Positions 37,566 to 50,150 of a stretch of DNA of 64,000 bases are shown here, piece after piece; the first letter of the stretch is position 1; the number at the start of each line of letters is the position of its first letter. A program made the translations under genes and the position numbers. Origin of the DNA: Conidiobolus incongruus B7586. Taxonomy: Eukaryota; Entomophthoromycota; Entomophthoromycetes; Entomophthorales; Conidiobolaceae. The stretch is from assembly GCA_000697335.1 (NCBI GenBank), contig JNEM01016507.1:1-64000 (forward strand). Reading direction: 5' to 3'. Below the pieces are notes generated by a model. The model saw nothing but the letters and a program-made list of their open reading frames with translations, ran no database searches and was not told the origin of the DNA.

Positions 37566-40429
37566 AATTTAATAATATTAATATAAAAAAATTATAAAAA
37601 ATGTTAAGTGACTATTGATTGTGTAAGTTAATTTTAATCTAACACTTTTAAATCCTACAATTTAATTTGATAAAATTTTGGGAATTTTTTATTTGTTCAT
37701 TCAATTTGATATTTAACAATTCAATGTTATTGTAATTGAATAATTCTTTCCAAAAAGTAATTTTATTATAAAAATAATATTTATTTATTAAATGCAGCTA
37801 TTCAATAATGCTACTTGATTGTTTTGATCTATATTTTGTGATGTTTTCTAATTCTTTAAATATGACATCAGCATTTAGTAGACCAGTCAAAATTCATAAT
37901 ACCTTATACGATTCGAACTGCAAAATTAAGTGCTAAATAGACTGTCAGTGATTTGTTCCAATTCAACTCAAATTCACAAGATGAAGTTTTTTGATCATAG
38001 ATTAAGCTCCATTGGCATAGGTAACTACCTGCTAGTAATGTTATTCCAAGGGTTTAATTGGGAAAATTCTTTTTAGATACATTCCTCATATACATAAATT
38101 TGGAGATGAAAATTTTGTAGTGATGAAGAGAGCGAAATAATTGACTTATTAGATTGAGAAACATGTATTTGTAGTAATTTTTCAAAATGAATATTTATCT
38201 GGAATAAAAAATATCAAAAAGGTTATTATAGCAATAAATTAACTGTTGTAATTTTATAGATATATAATATTTTAATATCAGGAGTTAATAATAAAGTCCA
38301 AAAGAGATAAAAAAAGAAATATATTTTTCAGTTAAATTAGTTTATATAATTACATTATAAAAACATATTTTGGAATAAATTTTAATACAAAAATTCATAA
38401 TCATTTGAATATCAAATAAATGACCTTAGCTATTACAAGACATTCTGATTTAGTCTTTAGATAAAATTAATAAAATTACATGTATTTATATATATTATAA
38501 ACATCTTAAATATAATTTTAACCTAAAATACTTAATCAACATATATCATTAATAATATTGCTCTTTATAAAGCTAAATAATTAGATAATTATTTTAATAA
38601 TAAATATAATTATTATATTGTTTATTGATTATATTTTTTCTGAACCAATATATATTAAATATAAATTTTTTTTGATATTTTATTTATATTTATTAATTTT
38701 AAAAAAGCAACTTATATATATATATAATTTAAAACTATTATGTTAATAGGTTTAAATATTTAAACTAATTTGAATTAAAGTATTAAATATAAATATTGAA
38801 AAAAAATTTGTAATAAAGTTACATTCATTATATAATATTTAATATGATATCAAATGTGACTAATACTATATAAATCTAATAAAATTTGATTAATTTTATT
38901 GAAAAATTGAAATTATAATATTAATTTAATGCAAAATAATTTTATTTAAATAAAATACTATGTAATATAAGCGATTTCATATTTATGAAATGTCATTAAC
39001 TATAATAAAGATATAACAATTAATGGGTTATACTTTATTCATTATATAATATTAATATGATATTAGAAAAAGTTGAATATATCTTTATAATAAAAATAAA
39101 AGATCTTTAACAAGCCATTTTTTGTTAATAATTAATACAATGTTATATTGTATTCATTAGTCAAAAAATTGATATCACTATTAAATATATTTTTATTTAA
39201 ACCTATAAATACTTAGTATTTTTAATTCTAAAATAATACTATGGTGTTAAAACAAGAGGAATTGAAAACTGAGTTATATTTAAATTTTACCTAATTCAGC
39301 GATGAAAATAGTGTATGCTGTATTCAAATTGTAATTGTTAAGCAAATTGTTGATATTTCAACTAATAACTTTTTATAATATTAAAGCAAGGCTTGGCCTT
39401 TGTTTTGAAAATAATTTGAAGTTAATATATAGATTCAACTTGACAATATGGTTTCTCGAAGTATTTCAAAAATATATTTCCCAACCTAATATTAAAAAAC
39501 TCTTTCAATATATAAACTATATAATACAAACTTGCAAAGATAACGGTCTATATTAATGTGACCAAAGCATTGGCGCAAAAGTATATGTATGTATCATAGA
39601 TCAGCACAAAATTTACTATCTCGCCCAAGAAGGTAAGCCGCACAGATCAACTCAGATGCTGAATTACCATTGATTGTAACAGTCATTACAATACTCAGAT
39701 ACTACAGTGCTATTCTTGATCATGTATTAAATACTCGCACATTTAATGAAATATGATTATTTTTGTATAATGACGGCTAATACTTATCCTAATCTTTGTA
39801 AAATAAAGGCATCTAAGGTTTTAGGTAAATCGATAAAATTCGAAACATATTCATCAACATAAATTTTCGTATACCATTACTCACCCTTGTTTAGTGTCAT
39901 AAGTCAAAATCAAGGCATAGACAACGTGAAGAATATAATGCTAATCCTCAAAGAATTTTGTAAAATCAAATTTGAATCTGTGCATAATTAGCAAAGCTCA
40001 GTTGTTACGTCCTTTGAAACAGTCACATAATTAAATAACATTGCTCTAATATTCTGTATTAATATAATTTGAAAAATATCTGTTCAGTATTGAGTATAAA
40101 TGATAATGATATTATTGCTATTATTATTAATATTTAATGTTTGCAAATAGCCATTGAAATAAATCATTTAAATAGGACATATTTTATACCTACACCAAAG
40201 TTATACCATTAATTTTATATATTCTTTTTATGATAATTATTGAGGAAAACTGGATATAATGGAATATATTTGGCTCCATATTCGAACCCATAATTTTAGT
40301 AATAAATTTATAATTCTTAAATGTGACATCATCTTTACAATCAAAAGTTATTAGAATAACTTTACATTAATAATCTCCATTATTAAAAAAGTTTATGAAA
40401 TTTGAGGGAATTATAAATTAAATGCTTAA
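37566..40429. other. Long AT-rich gap
   Basis: 2.9 kb without a supportable gene. From about 37.98 to 38.15 kb there is a slightly less AT-rich patch with a short frame beginning MKFFDHRLSSIGIGNY that stops after 33 codons. The stretch at 39.55-40.0 kb is also less AT-rich and may hold the decayed front part of the pseudogene that follows, but I could not follow one frame through it. Confidence 0.4.
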
Positions 40430-41760
40430 TACAATAACAATCATGCCAATCTTAACACTTTATACTCTCAGCCAAATGATAAATTGAACTACTTATCCAA
40501 ATATGAACAATTTCAAAATTTTAACGAATTAAATATAATATTATTAGATTATTTGTCTACTATTTATTCCATCACTATTTACGAAATTTTCTCCCCAGAT
40601 ATTCTTTATTATTAATGTTTTAATTAATTAATTATTTTTTTCAATTTACCTGGTGAAGAGAGTGTCCAAACTTGGTACCATGCGATAATTTTTACATATT
40701 GGAAATATCACTCTAAATCAATTAATGAGAATCCATATTTAACGACTTATCAAAGCTGTTTGTTAAAATCTCAAAAATTATATGATACTCAAGTTGCTAA
40801 CTGTTATTTAATACCTGTGTCAAGGAGTTTAATTTGGACTTTATCAAATAAATTATCAAGGCTAAATTAATATTCTTTTTATGCATCTATATCTTACTTA
40901 TACTAATATATGTCTATTGAAGTATTTGGATTGGTCTTTAGATGAATATAAAAAGTTATTAAACTTTTATGATTCAAAATTTGAATCAATTTGCAATGTT
41001 TATAACATAAGTAAATTATTAAATCTCAAACATTTATGGACTGTAAATGATGATTTTAAACAACAATTAGATGGGTTGCTTATTCCTCCTCCGCTTCCAA
41101 TAACCTTGAATAACCTTGGTTTGACTGACTATCACCCACCTATTTATCATTTGAAATTGAGCCAGTTTACATTAGATCAAGAAAATGACTACAGTATACC
41201 AGATTTTGCTCTAATTAATACATGACAACTCGCATTAAAACAAACGCTACATCCAGATATGATTGAAGTACTGATATGTGAATTATATTACATCAAGGAG
41301 CAAAACCGACTGTATCCATTATTAATCCAAGAATTTATATCCATTGACCAAATCCTGAAATTATCTGAACATAATATGAATTTAATCCTCATATTCTTTA
41401 ACTCATTATAGCAATACCTCCCTTAATTTGACACATAATTAGACTTATTACTTGAATCACCCATTAGTGCGAATTTTTTAAACCTCATATCCAATTTATT
41501 TCACTCTCAAGTCAACCTTACCATATCTTTCTATTCTGGCCACATTTATAATTTAATTAATTGCTGTCAACAACCTAACGTCACTTTAATAGGAACTGAT
41601 AATGATCAAATCCCAAAATTACTATTAACAAGTCAGTTCTTGCTTAACTGAATATCATTACCGACTAATATGCACTTGAAGGATCATTTACTAGAGCTTA
41701 AAAACACTTTTTTAACGTTTATTACATGGGGCAATATTAATGATTTAATTCGATGAATTG
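40430..41760 (+). pseudogene. Decayed protein gene, family not recognised
   Basis: Three stretches of clear protein-like sequence follow each other on the plus strand. The first (about 40435-40617) includes YLSKYEQFQNFNELNIILLD. The second (about 40655-40872) includes SVQTWYHAIIFTYWKYHSKS. The third (from 40881 to about 41757) includes LKYLDWSLDEYKKLLNFYDS and keeps one frame over some 290 codons, cut by about six in-frame stops. Frame changes separate the first two pieces from the third, with no GT-AG introns that would join them. The helical, Leu/Tyr-rich character and the opening resemble the middle region of fungal zinc-cluster transcription factors, but I see no intact Cys6 motif upstream, so this is a guess. 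Codon character is still gene-like, so decay is fairly recent. Confidence 0.5.
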
Positions 41761-42350
41761 GCGATCAATTTACCACGAATTAATTATTTAATAAAATATT
41801 GCTTAGAATAATAATACATGATGTTTATAATATAATAAATACATGGCTATATATTAAATTTTTTTCTCTCTTGAATATTTTTATAGGTATGAAAAATGAT
41901 CAGTTGATTTTAATTTTAGTTGATGGATTTGGTTGGAAATTTATAAACTGTTTATCAATTTGAATAAAGTATTAGAATATTATTTAAATCGGTTATTAAA
42001 ATTGATTTTAGTAAAATGATATTAGGTAATATTTAGATTTTTTCAAAAATTTATCAGGAAACACTTGTTAATATATATCTAATTCGATATTTTGGTGGTT
42101 AATATACATTAAAAGTATTTAAATTGAAATAAATAATGATATTATTAGAAGGGTAGTAAATAATTATTAATAATGTGTTTAAGAAATACTAATCAATGCA
42201 ATAGTTTAATGTATCTAAATCAATATAAATAACTTATAAAAAAATTTTTCAAATGGCTAAATGTATTAGTATTCATTGAAATTCTAAAAAATAACTAGTT
42301 ACGATCATTGATGATAAAAATAATTTTAGTATGAAATAAAATTAAAACAA
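41761..42350. other. Intergenic
   Basis: AT-rich DNA between the pseudogene and the capping-protein gene. Nothing recognised. Confidence 0.5.
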
Positions 42351-43404
42351 TTATTCATTATTTTTCATGGCTCTTGCCTTCAAACTGTTAGCCAAAGAAT
42401 TCCTAAAATCATTCTTCAATTCTTCATCCATTTTAGACTGAGTTGAACGGATCATGTTCACCACATCTTTAGTCTTTTGAAAGTAAACTTCTTGTAAAAT
42501 ACTACGAATTTTCATTTCTATCTCCTCTACTATTCTTCCTAAATTTGAAATATGTTGATTGAGTTCAGTTGCTGGAAGATCAAAAGTTTCCTAAATTATT
42601 TAATATTCCATCAGTATTCAAACAATTAATTAAATGAATGAAATAGTCACCTGACGAGTGATACTGCCAGAAAGGTTCATATAGCCTACAGTACTTGTAC
42701 TTTTAATGGTATATAGCATAACAGTAGAAGTTAATTCATAATGAGATTGAGGTCCCTTTTCGTGACATTGAAACACGTGAATAGAATCCCAAACTCCTCT
42801 AACATTTTTATTACTATCATTAACTATTTAATTTGAGAAAAATTTATTAATATTATATACGAATAAATAGTCATAGTTTATTAATTACCTTTCTTAATTA
42901 AAATAGCACCCGCAAAACCGTTTTGAACTTCCCAAAGGTAAACGGAAGAAACACCACCTTCGTAATATCTAAAAAAGATAATATGAATTAAGTTAATTAA
43001 AATAGTAATGATAAATTAAAAATATTACAATTCTCTGTAAGTATCAAAAGCTTGATTGGCAGCCACTTCCAATTGTCTCAATTTAGGATTAGGAAAGTCG
43101 GCATCTTGAATAGGAGGGTCGTACTCGTTAGACCATGGGGAGCGGTAAGAATCGCCAATACGGTTAAAGTCAGCTTGGAGGTAGTGTTTACCAGTTTGAG
43201 AACAATTGGCAATAATGAGAGGTTGGTCAATTGATTCCAAAATATCATCTGTTAATTCGGGTAAAATTTGAATTAATTTGGAAGTATTCTCTTCCACCTT
43301 TTGAGGTGGTAAACGTCTCATAAGATCCAAAGCGCAGTCTAAAGCATCAGCCTAACCAATTAATATTATTTTTATTGAATAACTTAATGGAATATCTTTA
43401 CCAT
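42351..43404 (-). CDS. CAP2: F-actin capping protein subunit beta
   Basis: Forms the alpha/beta heterodimer that caps barbed ends of actin filaments at cortical patches. Spliced reading: M, then [112 protein letters not shown] and the C-terminal amphipathic tentacle, ending ARAMKNNE. This follows Cap2/CapZ-beta from end to end at about the usual 270-280 aa. Exon 1 codes only for the start Met (43402-43404), directly followed by a 50-bp intron (43352-43401). Later introns lie near 43.0, 42.85 and 42.62 kb. Confidence 0.96.
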
Positions 43405-44143
43405 TTTTGATTTATATTGAATAAATGATTATAGTTATTTGAATTGGATCTGTCATTCTTAATTTATCAATGGACTGTAATATTTAATTTTATAATTATG
43501 GTTTTAGACTTTTGGTTCAGTATGATTGGATGATGATGTCATTTACACAATCACAAATTCAAAAATTAAGACTATTTTTTATTTAACGAATAATGAATAA
43601 CTAAATATTTTTAATTAAAATAATCTCTTTTTAAAAATTATCATTGTATTTTTATTCTAACAATAAAATGAATTTAAATAATTCTGAATTATGATTTTTA
43701 GTTGAATTATTTTTGCTAAATTTGATAAACTGTATAAGTTTATTTCATATGTGAAGAAATAAAAATTAAATAACAATTCGTCAAGTGAAAATCAAATAAA
43801 TTTTGAAATACATAAATATTAATACTTATATTAATTAAACAATTTTATGATAAAAATCACATCTGAATGCTACGAAAAGAATTAACTTTAATTATGAAAT
43901 CAATTGAATAAAAGATTTGATAATGATTGTTGAATATGATCCCATAAGTGATAAACAATTTCGTTAAAAGCTAAATTCAATCAAATGTTGGTGATTGAAT
44001 TAAAAATATCAATTTATATATTGTTTAATTTCAGTTAATTAACATAATTGTAGAAACATATATTATCACTATTAAACAAAATATATCATATAAGCCACAT
44101 TTTAATTAAAGACAGCAATATATAGATTTGATTTTTTTTTCTA
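43405..44143. other. Divergent promoter region of CAP2 and the nucleoporin gene
   Basis: 740 bp of AT-rich DNA between two divergent gene starts. No distinct element identified. Confidence 0.5.
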
Positions 44144-47100
44144 ATGAAAGCAAGTAAAGGAGAATTAATTGAAACTGAATTGGAAGTAATAAAATTATAT
44201 ATTTGTTTTTGGAAAATTTAACTTGCAATAATAATAGGAATTGAACTTCTGGAGACTTAATAAAACGTGTAATCTTCAAATTACTCCCCTTAGTAAACCG
44301 GAGCCTTCCGAAGAAGATTTGAAAGAAGCTAGTTTTGCCAATAATGACTATATTCCCAAAAATTTATTAGATATTTGTCAATCAAAACAACTGATTATAA
44401 TGGGAAACACTAAGGGTAATCTAGTCTATTCTATATAATTCCTTTGTATAATTATTGATTTGACAATGTCTTAGGCTTCTCTATTTTATCAACCACCAAT
44501 TTTTATGAAAAACTTCGAGAAGCTGACGATTCTATCCAACAAGCATATTCTCCTCTTTGGGTTTGTACGAGACAAGGAATTCCCTCATACGTTAAATTCT
44601 TGCCCGGTGACGAAAGGATTTTAGTTGTTGTCAGAAATCATTTATTAGTGTATGAAATTTCTGAAATATTTCAAAAGGTAATTACAAATCAATCCTTATT
44701 TCAGTTGCTCCAATAACCAATTGGTATTTAGAAAAATCAAGCTGCTCCTATTCATCAATTAGAATTTAATGGAGAATCTATTACTAAATTAGCTGTTAAT
44801 CGTTCCAGGGAAGATACTTGTATTATAATTGTGTTAGATGGTGATTCTGTTCACATATTAAACTCAGATTTATCCTATAAATTGGAAACAGAACTGCAAG
44901 GAGTTGCAGGTATTTTTTTAAATGTTTTTTATCTCGTTAATTTTTCTAACAGTATATCAATAGTTGGATTTATTGGTGATGCTGAAGATAACTTCTGTAT
45001 TGGCCTTTTGGATGGTACAATCAAGAAGTACAATATCCAAGGTGAAGAAAAATTCATCTTTCCAACTCCTGTTGAAATCCAAACACAAAAAGTACAACTG
45101 GTTGAATTTCAATTTGCTAATCCCAAAATTTTAATTTCTTTACATTTCGACTCAGACCAAGATTTGTATTGGTTAACCTTTTCAATTATTAAAGATCATG
45201 AAATCTGCTACTATTCCTCAAGTGACTTGGTTTTCCCTCCTTTTGAAAATACTCTCCAGCAACATTTCTTTGTCAATGAAATTCCAGGAATTCTTCCCAA
45301 GGATGAACAGCTGTTCGTGATGAATTTTTCTTTCCACAGTAATGCTATTTATTTTAAGGTCGATTCCAATGGAAACGCTCAAGTCAAAATTCTCACTCCC
45401 AATGAAAGATTTTTAATCAACCATCCTCTCATTGAATTCCATGACGATTCCGATTCTTTCCCAGTTGGTCAAATTTTGGATTTATCAGTTCAAGGACTCA
45501 TCCCTAATCCCGATCTCGATTCTGGTACTGATCTTTCTCCTAGACCAATCCTCACTATCCTCAATACTTATGGACAGTGTTATGCTTATGATGTCATTTA
45601 TCGTGATACTATAAAGGATGAAAATTACAGATATAAGATGCTAGAAAGCAAAAATTATTTCTCAGAAACTGGACATGGTGATCTTTCAAATCTTCAATGG
45701 ACTGATGAGATTCCTCAAGGTGGGTACCCTGAAGCTTTGGAATTATCTGTTCTTCCAACTCCAGTCACTCCAATTAGTGAAGCAATTACAGAAATTGAAT
45801 CTGAACAAAATAAGATCGAAGATGCCAAAGTTGCTAATACTGAGAATGAACATACTGGAGCTACATCTCAACTTACTAAAGAATCTGACTATTCATTCTT
45901 ATCAAGTAAATCTAATAATGAAGCAACTTTTGATGGCTCATTTATTCCGAAGGATAGCTCTAGTCAAGCAATGGAAGATTCTACTAGAGTAGAGCTTAGT
46001 AAAGGTATGTAGTTATATAAAAAATTAAAGTTTATAAATTCAGTAATAATTTATATAGTTGGTTCACAATCTAAATCAACTACTGAGACTCAAGAACAAA
46101 AACCTCAAACATCCAATGCTAATCTACCTACCAAAATAGAACTACCAAAAGTACAATCCAATTTTCAACCCTCAGCTCCTTTAGATCAAGCAAAATCTGC
46201 ACAGCCTTCCCAACAAGAGGATGATGATGAGGAAGAAGAAGCTGCAGAATCCGAACCTGTGGCATTCCAATGGCCTACTCTTCCAACCTACCCAGCTCGT
46301 CCAGAATCACCTAAACATAAAGAAACTAAAGAACAAGTTGCTAGCATGATCATCAACTTATTCAAGGATAAGTTTAACGATCGATTAAACTCTGCTCGAG
46401 CTTCTCTTAAACAATCTGGCGATCAAATAACTACTTTTCGAGATGAATACCTGTACAACTCCATTTCTATCGGTGAATATGAACCACGAGATGTTACTGA
46501 ATGGAGCCAGTATTTAAATCAATTGATTTCTTCTATTAAGGCGCAGAAAATGAATTATTCTAATTGGACACAACAAGTCACCGCTGCTTATGAAGGATGG
46601 AAACAATTGAATCGATTCTATCAGCACATATTAAGTGAGATTAAAGGAGCAAATCAAAAGAGCCCAATTCAACTTCATCAACTATCGCCTGAACAGATTC
46701 GTGAATACTCCAAAATTAATGAATGGAATGAATACTGTAATCATCTTACTAAGCAAGTTGAAGAATTATTTGCTAAACTTGAAAACAAAGGTTCAGATGT
46801 TGAAAGGTATTTATTTTCAGCATTTATATAATATTAGTTTAATAGCAATATCTCAATTTGTAGAGTACCAACTATTGATCAAATTCAAATTGTGATGAAT
46901 AATATCGATACTTCAATTCAAGTAATCCAACAAAAATTATCTTCTCAGCTACTACAAATCGAAGCCCTTCAAGCTGATATGATTCAATCTAATAACATGT
47001 ATATCCCACACCACTTTATCCCTAATCAAACAACTGTCTCCTCCAATAAAGAATCCAGTTTAGACACTATGCAAATCTCTGACGCTGGTAAAAAACTTGC

Positions 47101-47350
47101 CCAGCAAAGACAATCTAAATCAGCTTTGAAGGCACAAATTTTCGACCAACTCTCCAAGCGCAAGGTCAAATGTGTTGGACCCATGGTCAGGGGAATGCCC
47201 GAACCTCTCAGTGTTGCAAAATGGGCACCCAATGAAAATTTGGGATCTTCATATACTAGCGACGAACTTCCACCTCCCGACATAGCTTCCACCAATCTCC
47301 TATATGGTTCTTCAGACAGTTATAACATTTCTTCTGGATCATACGACTAG
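44144..47350 (+). CDS. Nup159/Nup214-like nucleoporin without FG repeats
   Basis: Probable cytoplasmic-face nucleoporin that docks the mRNA-export helicase Dbp5. A short first exon (44144-44185, MKASKGELIETELE) joins across an intron to ELNFWRLNKTCNLQITPL. The first about 430 residues read as a beta-propeller: LLDICQSKQLIIMGNTKG, VKFLPGDERILVVVRNHLLV, SIVGFIGDAEDNFCIGLLDG, LDLSVQGLIPN and others, as in the Nup159 N-terminal domain. A Ser/Thr/Glu-rich disordered middle follows, with an acidic run EDDDEEEEAAESE near 46.23 kb. The C-terminal third (46.3-47.2 kb) is long-helical, probably the coiled coil that binds Nup82 and Nsp1. The middle contains no series of FG, FxFG or GLFG repeats, which yeast Nup159 and human Nup214 both have. 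Propeller assignment is by pattern and is good but not certain. Confidence 0.75.
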
Positions 47351-47753
47351 TTTATATTATTTTTTATTACTGAATAGTAATTACATTTAAATTTATTATT
47401 ATCTATGTCAATAAAGTCATCTAATTTTATATAAAATATAAATTTTCCCATGTGATTTATTGCACAATATAATTTAATTTTGTAGTGTTAATATCTTACA
47501 CCAATCAATCATAAAAATTATACTTTATATCTATTTAGTTTCCAAGATCAGTTATCGAATTTATATGTTTATATTTTGATAAAAATTTGAAGATCAACAA
47601 TATTTACCAAATATTATAATACTAATACAAAGTTAAATTATCTACACTATTAAAAACCTTATTCAAAAGAGAGTTATTAAAAAATAATATTATGTTTTAC
47701 ACTAAAAAATCAAATATTATATACTATATATTCAATTATTAATGTATTGCAAG
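47351..47753. other. Intergenic
   Basis: AT-rich 3' flank of the nucleoporin gene. A TATA-like CTATATAT near 47,719-47,726 lies about 30 bp before the GC-richer block that follows. Confidence 0.45.
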
Positions 47754-48088
47754 GCTTCTGGAAAGTAGTCTTACGATAAAGATCACGTGAATTCGATGAA
47801 ACGGGCCAAAGACAATTAACAAGATACTTTAGAGGAGTTTTATTAAAATATCAAGATGTAGGGCTTGGCCCTGATCGAAGTGATCGTCTAGCAAATCTCT
47901 GTCCAGTGACTATTTTATAGTGTGGTTGATTCTTTGCCAATGTGTTGAAGCTCTAACTTCTGTTATAGTCTGGAATTTTCCACTGTGCAAGGATTGTTCC
48001 TGATATTTGTAAGTGGGTTACATCCGGAATCTTGACGGACGGCTAAAGTTGAAAGGCGAGCGGACCTCCCGATCCGCGACAGTATTAT
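47754..48088. ncRNA. Probable structured RNA gene, type unknown
   Basis: A compact block of about 335 bp with GC content far above its flanks and no long open frame on either strand, starting near AAGGCTTCTGGAAAG and ending near GATCCGCGACAG. It holds several small perfect hairpins: GGGC/GCCC around TTG near 47862, GAAG/CTTC near 47948 and GCGGA/TCCGC near 48060. A distant pairing between TAGTC (about 47777) and GGCTA (about 48042) is possible. In an AT-rich genome such islands usually mark stable RNAs. Size would suit RNase P or MRP RNA, and GGAAAGT near the left end recalls their CR-I, but I could not fit the full consensus on either strand. SRP RNA, U1-U6 and U3 were tried and not matched. 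Strand not determined. Confidence 0.5.
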
Positions 48089-50150
48089 TTGCAATAAATA
48101 AATAACACATCCATCAATTTATAAATCTTTAATATCATTCAATTTGATTGATTTTTTTTAAATTTCAAAAAAAAATCCCATAATTTTTAATGAATCCAAT
48201 TTCCAGTTTTATTTTAATTCGAATTTTTTTATTAAAATATTATCTTATTGGTAATAACATCTTAATTGTTATCTACCAATAATTCAACTCCCAATTCAAC
48301 TTAATTAATATTTATCAAGGTAATACAACGTATTCAATTTTTACAGTATAATTTCCTGATGAAGCAAAGTAATCCTTTTTTCATCTGACCTTGTTGAGTC
48401 CTAGACTCCATCCAAGTTGACTTTTTTAAACTTTGTATTTTAATGGAATTCCTCGTTTCTGATCTTTTATTTATTTATTTATTTATTATTTCTAATTTTT
48501 TACAAATTTACTAAAACTTTTGTTTTTTATTAGGTGATAAAAATTTATTTTATCATTTATTATCAATTAATAAATATTATACTTTAAACATAATTCAATT
48601 TTTATTATTTTCTTTTTTCAATATTATCTATAAATTTTCATTATATATCTAAATATTTTTTCCTCTTTATTAGATCAGTCAATTTTTTATATTTTAATTG
48701 ATTATTATAATTATTTCGATTATATTATCTACCACAGTTGATTATTCACCTTTTCTGTACATTTTTATAATTTGAATTTCAATCAAATTATGAATATATT
48801 GAGTGATTTTAAATACATCTTTTAAACTCAAAAATATAATGCTATCAGCTTATATTTTAAATACAATAACTCTCGTTAACAAATCCATCTATTTATATTC
48901 ATTGATCTGTATATTTGTAATGTTTTATAATATTATTTCACTTTATTTCTGAAATTTGATACAATGTCATTAATAAACAATTACAATAATGATAAAATAA
49001 TATCACTATATATCTTAATGAATTCATAAAATATTTTTTATTCACCTATGACCTTAAATAAAACATTTATAAATTATTAACATTGAGTAAATTTTATATA
49101 GGAGTCATTTATATTATTTACTTTTAATTGTATAGAAACCATTACCAAATCTGTATTTTTCAGTATTTAGAAATATTTATTAAATGATATATACTTATTA
49201 GTAAGTTTATTAAACATTAGATAAAAGGTTTATATTTCAACTTTAAATTCCTTGGCAATACTTAGTAATCGATGGCATTAATTTTAAAAATTATTCATGA
49301 TATGAGGATAATAAATGATTATATTTTGATATATAAAATAGAATCTCCATACTAGAAATAGTGAAATAAATGGTAGAGTTATTACAGAAAAATGGGTTCA
49401 TTTATCATCAAAGAGAAATGATGAAACTAAAAGAATAAGAAATAATTAAAATATTCCTTCAACCAATAAAGAATCGATGACCAAAAACGAATAGTAATAA
49501 AAGGCTAAACTAAGTAGTATCCAATCATTTTTCTTATCAATAAATGTGAGTGAAGGGTTTCTCACTTAACATACTTGAAGAGGATTAGATCGAATCACAA
49601 TTGATTGCTAATAGAAATAGGCAGTAATTATGGTGTGGGTTTTAGCTTTGTTGATAAATATCAGTAATCTTAGTGATAGATTTAGATAGTTTTTAAATTT
49701 TGAATGAATATGAATATTCCGGTTCTTAAAATTTGATACCCATTTAAAACTAATTTGATTTTTTTTCCATAATTTTAAAATAAAATTATGATAAAATTGA
49801 TATTATAATAAATTTTATTATGTATAATTTGATCAAATACAATTATACAATAGATATTAAGTGTAACAGATATATTACATTGATTTTATCACGAGTAAAA
49901 TAAATGAAACCATAAATGGAGGTCCTAAACCTGAGTACACACTTTTGCGAGGTTATTACATCATCTTCAAATTCTCATTCACAATTTATAATTTCTCATT
50001 AAATTTGATGTTTTCAAATAAACATTCCATATTTATTAACCAATAGTTCAAAATAATCTGGACCTTTCTAATCAGTATATAAGCGTAGCTCTGTCCAATA
50101 ATTAGTTTAAATTTTTATTTCTTTATTGGATTTTAAATATAACAATAAAA
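48089..50150. other. Long AT-rich gap
   Basis: 2.1 kb between the RNA-like block and the transgelin gene. A C-box-like TGATGA and a D-box-like CTGA occur about 25 bp apart near 48,357-48,390, too little for a snoRNA call. Otherwise nothing is seen. Confidence 0.45.

Noticed and set aside
37980-38150. Short frame MKFFDHRLSSIGIGNY and on
   Set aside because: It stops after 33 codons and no intron leads to a plausible second exon.
39550-39700. Possible zinc-cluster (Cys6) motif before the pseudogene
   Set aside because: Only one or two cysteines in the right spacing, with stops around them. Too weak to support a transcription factor call.
47754-48088. Naming the GC-rich block as RNase P, MRP or SRP RNA
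   Set aside because: Individual motifs look similar, but the full set of conserved regions could not be fitted on either strand, so it is left unnamed.
48357-48390. C-box-like TGATGA followed by CTGA, possible C/D snoRNA
   Set aside because: Only about 25 bp lie between the boxes, there is no terminal stem, and no second box pair fits. Chance occurrence in AT-rich DNA is likely.
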